6,136 nucleotides of DNA from Acidimicrobiaceae bacterium (GTDB lineage Bacteria; Actinomycetota; Acidimicrobiia; Acidimicrobiales; UBA10347). The DNA is taken from assembly GCA_003485885.1 (NCBI GenBank), contig DNHM01000196.1, positions 5,994 to 12,129 of the forward strand, in the 5' to 3' direction. The notes below the pieces were generated by a model. That model had not been told where the DNA came from, ran no database searches, and saw only the letters and a list, made by a program, of their open reading frames with translations. The stretch's first letter is position 1. Every line of letters starts with the position of its first letter. This document shows, in pieces, positions 1 through 6,124 of the stretch. The position numbers and the translations under genes were made by a program.

Positions 1-387
1 GCGTATCAGGGTTACGTCGAGGACATCGGCGAGAAACCTGCACCAATGCTCGACGACTACAAGTCGCTGATTCGGGCCGAAGCTGTGACTGTTGCCATGG
101 ATGGCGACGGCGTCGCCGGCCTGATCGTGATGTGGGCTCGGCCGGACCATTGGTATGTCGACAATGTCGCAGTGTGGCCAGAGCGCCAGGGCACCGGCAT
201 TGGGTCGATCCTGCTCGCCCGAGCCGAAGATGTAGCCCGTTCCGCAGGCTTCACCGAGATCCGGCTGTACACAAACGAGGCGATGACAGCAAACACGACG
301 TACTACGAACACCGGGGTTATGTCGAAACCCACCGCTCGTCAGAAGCTGGCTACAACCGCATCAACTACACCCGAGCCATCGACTAG
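1..387 (+). CDS. GNAT family N-acetyltransferase, 5'-truncated by window edge
   Basis: The reading frame is open from the first base to the TAG at 385-387, giving 128 residues with no start inside that must be used. The ATG at 46 is probably internal: the 15 residues before it (AYQGYVEDIGEKPAP) resemble the usual N-terminal segment of small GNAT proteins, so the true start should lie upstream of the window. The acetyl-CoA pyrophosphate-binding motif (Q/R-x-x-G-x-G/A) is seen as RQGTGIG at about residues 62-68, after the beta-4 strand VDNVAVWPE. The C-terminal YYEHRGYVE (about residues 101-109) is the typical beta-5/alpha-4 region of the fold. It should transfer an acetyl group from acetyl-CoA to an amine in the cytoplasm; the acceptor cannot be told from sequence. 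It is convergent with the next gene, with 27 bp between the stop codons, and shows no clear link to the catabolic genes. Family call is firm, function is not. Confidence 0.88.
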   Translation, partial: AYQGYVEDIGEKPAPMLDDYKSLIRAEAVTVAMDGDGVAGLIVMWARPDHWYVDNVAVWPERQGTGIGSILLARAEDVARSAGFTEIRLYTNEAMTANTTYYEHRGYVETHRSSEAGYNRINYTRAID

Positions 388-414
388 CGGGCGAGGGACG
401 AGCCGAAACCCTGA

Positions 415-1623
415 CTACCCGTTGAAACGATCGGATTCGGGATAGAGGTCGAAGCGACCGAGCCGGTCGAGACAGACTTCGACGCTCCACGGCAACATGG
501 TCGCGCCAGCGCGGGAGTCGCGGTACGCCTGTTCGAGCGGCGAAGGTCGCAGCATGGAACGTCCACCAGCGATCTCGATGGCCTTCGATGCCAGCTCAGG
601 GGCGCCTTGCATGGTCGTGACCATTGACGTCCACGCTCGACGCAGTGATGCGCGCGACGGATCTGCGGACGCCTCGCCCAGCACTCGGTAACACAATGCT
701 TGAGCACGGTCGTAGGTCAACTGCATGTCGGCCCAGCCATGTTGTTTGATGTGGTTGTCACGGCGAGCGCTGGTGCCGTGTTCGCCTCGCAGGTAGGCGC
801 TGGTGTAGTCGAGGATGCCCCGCATGAGGCCCAGGTACGAGAACGACAACGTCATATAGAAGTACGGCCACCGCCATGCGGCCTGCTCGAACATGCCTGG
901 TGGAATCCACTCGTTGCCTTCGGGCACGAACACGTCGGTCATGAGTAGATTGCGGGAGTCGGTCCCTCGCATGCCCAACGGATCCCAGCCGCCTTCGATC
1001 TCGACGCCATCGGCATCGGCAGGCACACCCATCAGATGTAACTGGTCGTCGGCGTCGGAGATACACACCACGTTGTGGACGTTCGCCGCGCCAGAGAGCG
1101 ATGCGAAGATCTTGCGGCCGGTGACCAGATAACCACCGTCGACCTTCTTGGCCATGGTCGCGAAACCGCCGGTGGCTGACGCGGCCGTGCCCTCGCTGAA
1201 CGGCTGGCTATGAATGGTGTGATTGTTCACGACCCCGTGCCAGAGCTGTTCCCGGCGGGCGTGTTGGGTGGCGCGCACATCGTCGGGGAGATCCATGTCG
1301 TCGGCGATCTGGCCGACCAGCAGGGTGGTGGCGACATGCATATTGAAGGTCAGGCCAGTAGTGGCGCAGTGTCGTCCAAGCTCTTCAGATGCCAGCGCAT
1401 ACGCAACAAAGTCGCCCCCGAGCCCGCCGTGTTCTTTCGGGATACAGATTCCAAGCAGGCCAGCACGTTTCAGGTCTTCCCAGTTCTCGTAGGGAAACGC
1501 AGCATCTCGATCCGAGTCGAACGAACGCCTCGGAAAGTCGACAGCCGCGGCTGTCATCCGCTCAACAATGTCGCGACGTTCCGGCGTGAATAGCGCATCC
1601 TGCATACGCCAAGTGTCCCGCAT
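415..1623 (-). CDS. Acyl-CoA dehydrogenase-fold flavoprotein (atypical active site)
   Basis: The 402-residue product is close to the usual ACAD length of about 380-400. The N-terminal helical domain carries GICIPKEHGGLGGDF (residues 58-72). The beta domain has the flavin-contact segment PFSEGTAASATGGFATMAKKV (141-161) and GGYLVTGRKIFAS (163-175). The C-terminal helical domain ends with AIEIAGGRSM (348-357) and YRDSRAGATMLPWSVE (367-382). Family members are cytosolic FAD enzymes that usually oxidise acyl-CoA to enoyl-CoA; some relatives (DszC type) are flavin monooxygenases. The MCAD-type glutamate nine residues after the Arg of YRD is a leucine here (L377). Glu281 in YLRGEHG could be the alternative base of the isovaleryl/long-chain type, but that alignment is by eye. 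The start is uncertain: ATG at 1623 abuts a GGAG with no spacer, and ATG at 1605 lies 18 nt beyond it; an in-frame stop at 1654-1656 excludes earlier starts. It is transcribed divergently from the NicX-like gene and may share its control. Confidence 0.88.
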   Translation of the reverse strand: MRDTWRMQDALFTPERRDIVERMTAAAVDFPRRSFDSDRDAAFPYENWEDLKRAGLLGICIPKEHGGLGGDFVAYALASEELGRHCATTGLTFNMHVATTLLVGQIADDMDLPDDVRATQHARREQLWHGVVNNHTIHSQPFSEGTAASATGGFATMAKKVDGGYLVTGRKIFASLSGAANVHNVVCISDADDQLHLMGVPADADGVEIEGGWDPLGMRGTDSRNLLMTDVFVPEGNEWIPPGMFEQAAWRWPYFYMTLSFSYLGLMRGILDYTSAYLRGEHGTSARRDNHIKQHGWADMQLTYDRAQALCYRVLGEASADPSRASLRRAWTSMVTTMQGAPELASKAIEIAGGRSMLRPSPLEQAYRDSRAGATMLPWSVEVCLDRLGRFDLYPESDRFNG

Positions 1624-1656
1624 CTCCAGACGAATTGCTAACCCTGGCAGTCCTTA

Positions 1657-1673
1657 ACCATGTGGCATCGTTG
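1657..1673 (+). repeat. 17-bp direct repeat, copy 1
   Basis: The sequence ACCATGTGGCATCGTTG matches copy 2 (1753-1769) at 16 of 17 positions, with the last 13 bases identical. This copy lies 33 bp before the start of the leftward ACAD-like gene. The two copies are in the same orientation and exactly 96 bp apart. It may be an operator half of a regulator or a relic of a local duplication. Confidence 0.7.
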
Positions 1674-1748
1674 CGGCGCGAACAACGTCGATGTGCATGG
1701 CGGGTCTGACCCTGGACGACCACGGGCCGTTCTAAATCGGGTCGAAGC

Positions 1749-1761
1749 CCACACCGTGTGG
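1749..1761. promoter_or_regulatory. Perfect 6-1-6 palindrome, candidate operator
   Basis: CCACAC-C-GTGTGG is an exact inverted repeat with a single central base, centred 19 bp before the ATG at 1774. Short symmetric sites next to the start of a divergently transcribed catabolic gene are typical of repressor operators (for example of TetR, GntR or MarR families). No regulator gene is in the window, so the binding protein is unknown. Copy 1 of the overlapping direct repeat keeps only a weak version of the symmetry (CCA-TG-TGG, 1658-1665). Confidence 0.45.
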
Positions 1762-1769
1762 CATCGTTG
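1753..1769 (+). repeat. 17-bp direct repeat, copy 2
   Basis: The sequence ACCGTGTGGCATCGTTG differs from copy 1 only at its fourth base. It ends 4 bp before the ATG of the NicX-like gene, so a protein bound here would block transcription or initiation. It overlaps the palindrome at 1749-1761. Confidence 0.7.
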
Positions 1770-1773
1770 AGCC

Positions 1774-2820
1774 ATGCTCGTTGAACGAATTGAAGCCAAG
1801 TGGATAGATGCATTTGCCGAGGTGTTTCGGCTGTGTGGTGTTGAACCCGGCGACGAATGCGCAGTACTCGCCGAAACACAAAGTCGGGGCGTCAATGTCG
1901 AGCTCAGCGAGTTGGCGCTCAAGCGACTAGGCGCAAACGTTTTCCGGGTCACGATGCAGACGCCGGCCCAGACCGCTCCGGTCGCGATCCGCTCCACCGG
2001 GGCCAGCGATGCCATTGGCGGTTCCGCACCCGTGATCGCTGCCTTGTCGCAAGTTGCCTTCATTGCCGACTGCACCGTCGAGGGTCTCCTGCACGCACCC
2101 GAACTTCCTCAGTTACTCGGTGGTGGGGCTCGAACCCTCATGGTGTCGAACGAACATCCCGACATTCTTGAGCGACTGGTTCCCGATACAGCGCTTGAGG
2201 CCAAGGTCAAGATCGGCACCAAGATGTTGCGGGGTGCCAAAGAAATGCGTGTCACCAGCGCTGCCGGCACGGACCTCACAATCGATGTTGAGACCGCACC
2301 CGCTGGATCGAGCTGGGGTTACACCGCACGACCCGGGACCATCGCTCACTGGCCTGGTGGGTTGTGCCTGTGTTTCCCCGGCGAAGGGTCGGTGAACGGC
2401 ACGCTGGTGATGGACGTCGGCGACGTCAATCTGACCTTCAAGCGGTATACGGATTCCCCCATTCGATGCACCATAGAAAACGACTTCATCGTGGATATTC
2501 AGGGTGATGGCGTCGACGCAGCCTTGATGAAGAGTTACCTCGAAGCCTGGGGTGACCGCGAGGCATACGCCGTATCTCACGTGGGCTGGGGCATGAATCC
2601 CGCGGCCCGGTGGGACTCACTTGCGATGTATGACAAGACGCAGACAAACGGCACCGAACTTCGGGCCTTTGGCGGAAACTTCTTGTATTCGACTGGAGCA
2701 AACGAAGTCGCAGGTCGGCACACACTTGGCCACTTTGACCTACCCATGCGGGGCTGCACCGTAGAACTCGATGGCACTGCTGTCGTCGACGCTGGCGTGT
2801 TGCAGGGCGAGCTTGCATGA
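1774..2820 (+). CDS. NicX-like 2,5-dihydroxypyridine 5,6-dioxygenase family protein
   Basis: This 348-residue protein resembles NicX of Pseudomonas putida, the Fe(II) dioxygenase that opens 2,5-dihydroxypyridine to N-formylmaleamate in nicotinate breakdown. NicX is about the same length and has a fold related to M29 aminopeptidases, so automatic annotation as an aminopeptidase is likely. Matching landmarks in order: GYTARPGTIAHWPGG (182-196), NGTLVMDVGDV (208-218), AVSHVGWGMNPAARW (266-280), RAFGGNFLYSTGANEVAG (297-314) and HFDLPMRGC (320-328). From memory, the NicX iron ligands are His265, His318 and Asp320; the counterparts here are His269, His320 and Asp322, all present in the same context. 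No signal peptide is seen, so it should be cytosolic. The start is well bounded: an in-frame TGA at 1768-1770 leaves ATG 1774 as the first possible start. It overlaps the next gene by ATGA, implying translational coupling. Family is firm; the exact substrate (2,5-dihydroxypyridine or another hydroxylated N-ring) is inferred. Confidence 0.85.
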   Translation: MLVERIEAKWIDAFAEVFRLCGVEPGDECAVLAETQSRGVNVELSELALKRLGANVFRVTMQTPAQTAPVAIRSTGASDAIGGSAPVIAALSQVAFIADCTVEGLLHAPELPQLLGGGARTLMVSNEHPDILERLVPDTALEAKVKIGTKMLRGAKEMRVTSAAGTDLTIDVETAPAGSSWGYTARPGTIAHWPGGLCLCFPGEGSVNGTLVMDVGDVNLTFKRYTDSPIRCTIENDFIVDIQGDGVDAALMKSYLEAWGDREAYAVSHVGWGMNPAARWDSLAMYDKTQTNGTELRAFGGNFLYSTGANEVAGRHTLGHFDLPMRGCTVELDGTAVVDAGVLQGELA

Positions 2821-3593
2821 ACGAACCTCTCCCCGAGTACATGGTGGTCGGAGAGGGACACTCCACCCTCGTCTTCCTCCACGGGCTCGGCGGTGATCAC
2901 ACAAACTGGCAGCCACAATTCGCCGAGTTTGCTTCGGACTACCGGTGCGTGGCGTGGACCCTGCCGGGGTATGGCCTATCGCCGCCACTCGAGGCACTGA
3001 CCTGGCCAAACCTGTCCGACATGTTGGCCCGGGTGCTCGACGACATCAGCGTCGACCGGGCAACCATTGTTGGCATATCGATGGGTGGATATATCGCTCA
3101 ACAGTTCGCCGCTGATTACGACGAACGCGTTGACCGCTTGGTCTTGGCTGCCACGTCGTCTGAGTTCGGCCGGGGCAGCGCCTCGTTTTCGGAGCGGTTT
3201 TTAGCCGCCCGACTCAAGCCACTCGACGACGGCTCAACACCTGCGGACTTGGCGCCCGATGTTGTTCGCAGTCTCCTGAGTTCCGACGCGCCACCCGACG
3301 CCGTCACAAACTGCGTAGCGTCCATGTCTCGTATCTCGGCCGACGCGTATCGAGCGGCACTGCGATGCCTCGTCACGTGGGACTTCACTGACCATCTCCA
3401 TGAAATTAGTGTCCCAACGTTGTGTCTCGCTGGTGCTGACGATGTAACAGCCCCGGTTGCGGCACTTCGTGCATTAGCCGAAGGTCTGCCCGATGCCCAG
3501 TTCGCAGTCATCGACAACTGCAACCATCTCATGAACCTCGATCGACCCGTCGAATTCAACCGGCTAACGCGTCAGTTTCTGAACGCACACTGA
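2817..3593 (+). CDS. Alpha/beta hydrolase, candidate N-formylmaleamate deformylase-like
   Basis: The 258-residue product has a complete alpha/beta-hydrolase layout. The oxyanion-hole motif HGLGGD is at 22-27. The nucleophile elbow GISMGG (86-91) gives Ser88. The acid is most likely Asp209 in GADDVTAP (206-213), and the base is His237 in NCNHLMNLDRP (234-244). Residues of about 115-195 form a helical cap. The length and motifs fit the group that contains 3-oxoadipate enol-lactonase and NicD, the deformylase that follows NicX in nicotinate degradation. The start ATG lies inside the stop of the NicX-like gene (ATGA), so the two are very probably co-translated and consecutive in one pathway. On that ground I favour hydrolysis of the ring-opened N-formyl amide, releasing formate. 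An esterase or C-C hydrolase role cannot be excluded from sequence. The fold and triad are sure; the substrate is inferred. Confidence 0.86.
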   Translation: MNEPLPEYMVVGEGHSTLVFLHGLGGDHTNWQPQFAEFASDYRCVAWTLPGYGLSPPLEALTWPNLSDMLARVLDDISVDRATIVGISMGGYIAQQFAADYDERVDRLVLAATSSEFGRGSASFSERFLAARLKPLDDGSTPADLAPDVVRSLLSSDAPPDAVTNCVASMSRISADAYRAALRCLVTWDFTDHLHEISVPTLCLAGADDVTAPVAALRALAEGLPDAQFAVIDNCNHLMNLDRPVEFNRLTRQFLNAH

Positions 3594-3716
3594 CGTTTTC
3601 GACACCGTGACAAGGCTCGCTCACCCATCCGCTGACCCTCCATGGGCCGTCTTGTGCAGGATGGTTGACAAGCTCGATCAACAGTGCGCAGCGCTTACTC
3701 ACAGCCTGATTCGGTG
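3594..3716. other. Convergent intergenic spacer, no clear terminator
   Basis: These 123 bp separate the stop codons of the rightward hydrolase and the leftward amidohydrolase, where transcription from both sides must end. The only inverted repeat I see is GTTGA/TCAAC at 3664-3668 and 3678-3682 with a 9-nt loop. It is too weak, and without a T-tract, to call as an intrinsic terminator. No gene is evident. Confidence 0.5.
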
Positions 3717-4961
3717 TCAGCGGTGGATGGCGGTTTGTTGGTTGGTTGAGGCCACCAGGCGACCAGCGGTGAAGGTGCGGCGGGCCATGGGGGCATCGGC
3801 GATGGCGGCCCGCACGGTCGGCGCATCAATGGCCATGAAGTCGGCGGGGTCACCAGATTCGAAGTTCACCGGTGCAAGCCCCATGGCCCGTCGTGGCGCG
3901 TTGCTGACCATGTCGTAGGCGGCTTCGGGGCTGCGATGGCCAGCCATGATCATGAGCGCTGCTGTCTCAAGGGGATCGCTGCGCCCAACAAGATTGAACG
4001 GGTCTTGCACGTTGTCACCACCTGCTCCGACGTTCACGCCAGCGTCGAGCAACGGGTCGATCGCGGTCAGGCCGCGCGGCGGCGCGGTTGGCACACCGCG
4101 AGCCTGAAGGAACAGGTTCGTTTGTGGCAGGGCAAAGATCGCCATGTGGGCTTCGGCCACAATCGCTGCCACCTCGGCCTGCACCGCTGGGCCCTGCATG
4201 CCGAGTGACACGCAGTGGCTTGCAGCCACGCCGTTTGTGAACCCGGCGTCGATGACCTGCCGGGCGTAGTCAGGAAGCGTGAGCACCGAAGCATCGAGAG
4301 TTTCGTCGACGTGGAGATCGAGCGGTAGTCCCGCTTTGGTAGCAAGATCGATCACGTAGGCGATCATGGCGTTGCCGTCGGGTTCGAGATGTGGACAGCC
4401 GCCGACCAGGTCGACACCAGCCTCGAGCGCCTGATCGAGGGCGGTTCGATTGCCAGCGCCGGCATCGCCGGTGAGCGGCGATTGCACCAGCGCAACCGTC
4501 TGCACATGCATAAGATCCTGGACTCGCAACCGAGCCTCGTTCACCGCACGCACCGCCGACGCGCCATACCCTTCGCCGACGTTCACATGACTACGCACTG
4601 CGGTCACGCCTCGCACGAGCAACATTTCCATAGCCATGGCGGCCCGGTCGACCGTGTCATCGTGAGTGATGCGCCCGGCCTGGGCAGCAGCAACCCACGC
4701 GTGGATAGCGCCAGCAAGATCTCCCGCCGGATTAGGAACGAGGTCCGCAGTCAGCGCCTTGTCGACATGAGCATGTGGTTCGGCCATGGCCGGCAGCAAA
4801 AGCCATCCAGCGAGATCGTGGGTGGTGACGTCGGCATCGCTGTCCGGAGCGTCGGAAGTGTCGGCTGGCTCGACGGAGCTGATCTGCCCATCGACCACCT
4901 GGATGTCGACGAGCCTGCCGTCGGCCAGTAGTGCGTTCGTTATCCGTGTACGAGACGCCAC
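3717..4961 (-). CDS. CodA-like metal-dependent amidohydrolase (cytosine deaminase family)
   Basis: The 414-residue product belongs to the amidohydrolase superfamily, cytosine-deaminase-like branch. Metal and catalytic residues stand at nearly the same positions as in E. coli CodA: His63 and His65 (EPHAHVDKALT, 61-71), His217 and Glu220 (DLHVDET, 215-221), His249 (ASHC, 247-250) and Asp316 (GGDNVQDPF, 314-322). CodA numbers recalled from memory are 61, 63, 214, 217, 246 and 313. The gln that reads the pyrimidine amide in CodA (Gln156) appears conserved as Gln160 (VALVQSP), while CodA Asp314 is replaced by Asn317. The enzyme should hydrolyse a C-N bond in a cyclic amide, amidine or related N-heterocycle in the cytoplasm, by deamination or ring opening; cytosine itself is doubtful. 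It starts with GTG, and the upstream monooxygenase stop overlaps it by one base (TAGTG) with no obvious Shine-Dalgarno, so translation is probably coupled to that gene. Superfamily is firm; substrate is unknown. Confidence 0.87.
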   Translation of the reverse strand: MASRTRITNALLADGRLVDIQVVDGQISSVEPADTSDAPDSDADVTTHDLAGWLLLPAMAEPHAHVDKALTADLVPNPAGDLAGAIHAWVAAAQAGRITHDDTVDRAAMAMEMLLVRGVTAVRSHVNVGEGYGASAVRAVNEARLRVQDLMHVQTVALVQSPLTGDAGAGNRTALDQALEAGVDLVGGCPHLEPDGNAMIAYVIDLATKAGLPLDLHVDETLDASVLTLPDYARQVIDAGFTNGVAASHCVSLGMQGPAVQAEVAAIVAEAHMAIFALPQTNLFLQARGVPTAPPRGLTAIDPLLDAGVNVGAGGDNVQDPFNLVGRSDPLETAALMIMAGHRSPEAAYDMVSNAPRRAMGLAPVNFESGDPADFMAIDAPTVRAAIADAPMARRTFTAGRLVASTNQQTAIHR

Positions 4962-6115
4962 TATGAGAGCTGCGGAAGTACGCCCTCGGCGATGCGGTGG
5001 AGCTGGTCGTCAACCTTGTTGTAACTGTCGCCCGGCATGGCAGGGAAGAGCACCAGGTTGTCAACGCCGCCTAGATAGTCTCGGTACCACTGGATCTGCT
5101 CAGCGACCTCGTCGGCGGTACCGACCAGCCACACCTTGTTATCGAGTGATTCTTCCAGCGACGGGATCAGTCCGGCTTCGGCAGGCTTGCCGCCTTCGCC
5201 CATGTAACCCTTGCTCCAGCCGTAGGGGCCAAGGAACTTCCAGAACTCGTCGTGGCCGTTGCGCACCGAAGCAACTGCTTCTTCATGCGAGTCGGCGATG
5301 CAGGTGTTCACCACCAGGGTGCGCTTCTCACCTGCCGCGAGTTCAACGCCATGAGTCTCGTGATAGACGTCGGCAAAACGATCCCAGTAGCGCTTCATGA
5401 ACTCAAAGTGTTTGAGCCACATGACGCCGCCCCAGCCGTTGCGTGGGACCTGTTCGAGAGTCGGCGGTGACGTGATCGCTTGCCACATCTCATAGGGATA
5501 GAGCGGCCGCGGGATCAAGGTGAGGTCTTCGACGAAGCCACCTCGATCCGGGATGCCCGGAGCGGGGAACTCATACACGTCGCCCTTGAAGCTGAACTTC
5601 TCTTGGTCAAGTGCCATACGCAGCACCGTGGTTGCTTCGGCGAACTGCTTGCGGTTGAACTCGTCGGCCTCGGCTTTGTCGGGGTTGTCGAACGAGCCGA
5701 TCTTGCTACCGAAATTTTCTTGTTCGCGGGGAACGGTGCCCCGACCAATACCGAGCACACCTCGACCGCCAGAGATGTTGTGGAGCGTGGAAAAGTCCTC
5801 GGCCATGCGCAGCGGGTGCCACATGCCGATGATGTTGAACATCATGCCGATGCGGATGCGTTCGGTCCGTTCGGCGAGGATGCCTCCGAGCATCAAACCA
5901 TTGGGTACGACCTCGTAACCCTCGTGCTGGAAGTGGTGTTCGGTCAACCAGAACGAGTCGAAGCCAAGCTTGTCAGCAAGCACACCCATGTCGAGGATGC
6001 GCTCCGTGGCTTCCCAGACTTCCTTGTTGCCATAACGACGGTCGGTCGGAGCTGGCACACCCGAGCCCGCATCTGGCATCTCCACGCCGCCAAAAAGAAA
6101 CACACCAGTACGCAC
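4961..6115 (-). CDS. LLM-class (luciferase-like) flavin-dependent monooxygenase
   Basis: The 384-residue product has the bacterial-luciferase TIM-barrel signature: GVFLFGG at the N-terminus (4-10), KLGFDSFWLTEHHF (49-62), IRIGMMFNIIGMWHPLRMAED (87-107), GGRGVLGIGRGTVPRE (116-131), and VGTADEVAEQIQWY near the end (331-344). The EHHF pair (His60-His61) corresponds to His44-His45 of LuxA, where His44 acts in catalysis. Such enzymes use reduced FMN or F420 and usually O2 to oxidise diverse substrates; known relatives oxygenate alkanes, sulfonates, chelators and N-heterocycles. No flavin reductase is in the window, so a partner encoded elsewhere is needed if it is FMN-dependent. The GTG start at 6115 is supported by GGAG five nt upstream (6121-6124). 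The frame stays open to the window edge, so an earlier start is not strictly excluded. It is the first visible gene of an operon with the CodA-like amidohydrolase, suggesting oxygenation followed by C-N hydrolysis. Confidence 0.88.
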   Translation of the reverse strand: MRTGVFLFGGVEMPDAGSGVPAPTDRRYGNKEVWEATERILDMGVLADKLGFDSFWLTEHHFQHEGYEVVPNGLMLGGILAERTERIRIGMMFNIIGMWHPLRMAEDFSTLHNISGGRGVLGIGRGTVPREQENFGSKIGSFDNPDKAEADEFNRKQFAEATTVLRMALDQEKFSFKGDVYEFPAPGIPDRGGFVEDLTLIPRPLYPYEMWQAITSPPTLEQVPRNGWGGVMWLKHFEFMKRYWDRFADVYHETHGVELAAGEKRTLVVNTCIADSHEEAVASVRNGHDEFWKFLGPYGWSKGYMGEGGKPAEAGLIPSLEESLDNKVWLVGTADEVAEQIQWYRDYLGGVDNLVLFPAMPGDSYNKVDDQLHRIAEGVLPQLS

Positions 6116-6120
6116 TGTTA

Positions 6121-6124
6121 CTCC
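6121..6124 (-). promoter_or_regulatory. Shine-Dalgarno GGAG of the LLM monooxygenase gene
   Basis: Read on the minus strand, GGAG is followed by five bases (TAACA) and then the GTG at 6115. This is the best-placed ribosome binding site in the window and decides the choice of the GTG start. Confidence 0.6.

Larger units (their letters stand above)
1624..1773. promoter_or_regulatory. Divergent intergenic region, likely two promoters
   Basis: These 150 bp separate the start codons of the ACAD-like gene (leftward) and the NicX-like gene (rightward), so both promoters should lie here. No coding frame of note fits inside. I cannot pick -35/-10 boxes with confidence on either strand. The region holds a 17-bp direct repeat and a perfect short palindrome, listed separately, which suggest regulator binding. 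No recognisable Shine-Dalgarno precedes the ATG at 1774, so that gene may be leaderless or weakly initiated. Confidence 0.6.

Noticed and set aside
388..414. Terminator between the convergent GNAT and ACAD-like genes
   Set aside because: The 27-bp gap has no arms longer than about three bases and no T-run on either strand.
1669..1687. Inverted repeat CGTTG/CAACG as a second operator
   Set aside because: Five-base arms with a 9-nt gap are expected by chance at this GC content; kept out of the feature list.
1638..2075. Minus-strand reading frame of 145 codons reaching into the divergent region
   Set aside because: Most of it is antisense to the NicX-like gene and it would cover the whole promoter region; no domain is visible.
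2113..2580. Minus-strand reading frame of 155 codons
   Set aside because: Antisense shadow of the NicX-like gene; its composition only mirrors the coding strand.
1774..2820. Leucyl aminopeptidase (M29) identity for the NicX-like protein
   Set aside because: The folds are related, but the SHVGWG, NFLYSTG and HFDLPMRGC segments match NicX rather than peptidase motifs.
3116..3559. Minus-strand reading frame of 147 codons
   Set aside because: Antisense shadow of the alpha/beta hydrolase gene.
3664..3682. Stem-loop GTTGA/TCAAC as a bidirectional terminator
   Set aside because: Only five base pairs, AT-containing arms, a 9-nt loop and no T-tract.
4389..4931. Plus-strand reading frame of 180 codons
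   Set aside because: Antisense shadow inside the amidohydrolase gene, with no recognisable motif.
4786..5400. Plus-strand reading frame of 204 codons
   Set aside because: It runs antisense across the junction of the amidohydrolase and monooxygenase genes, both with clear family motifs; its translation is Arg/Ser/Cys-rich with no recognisable domain.
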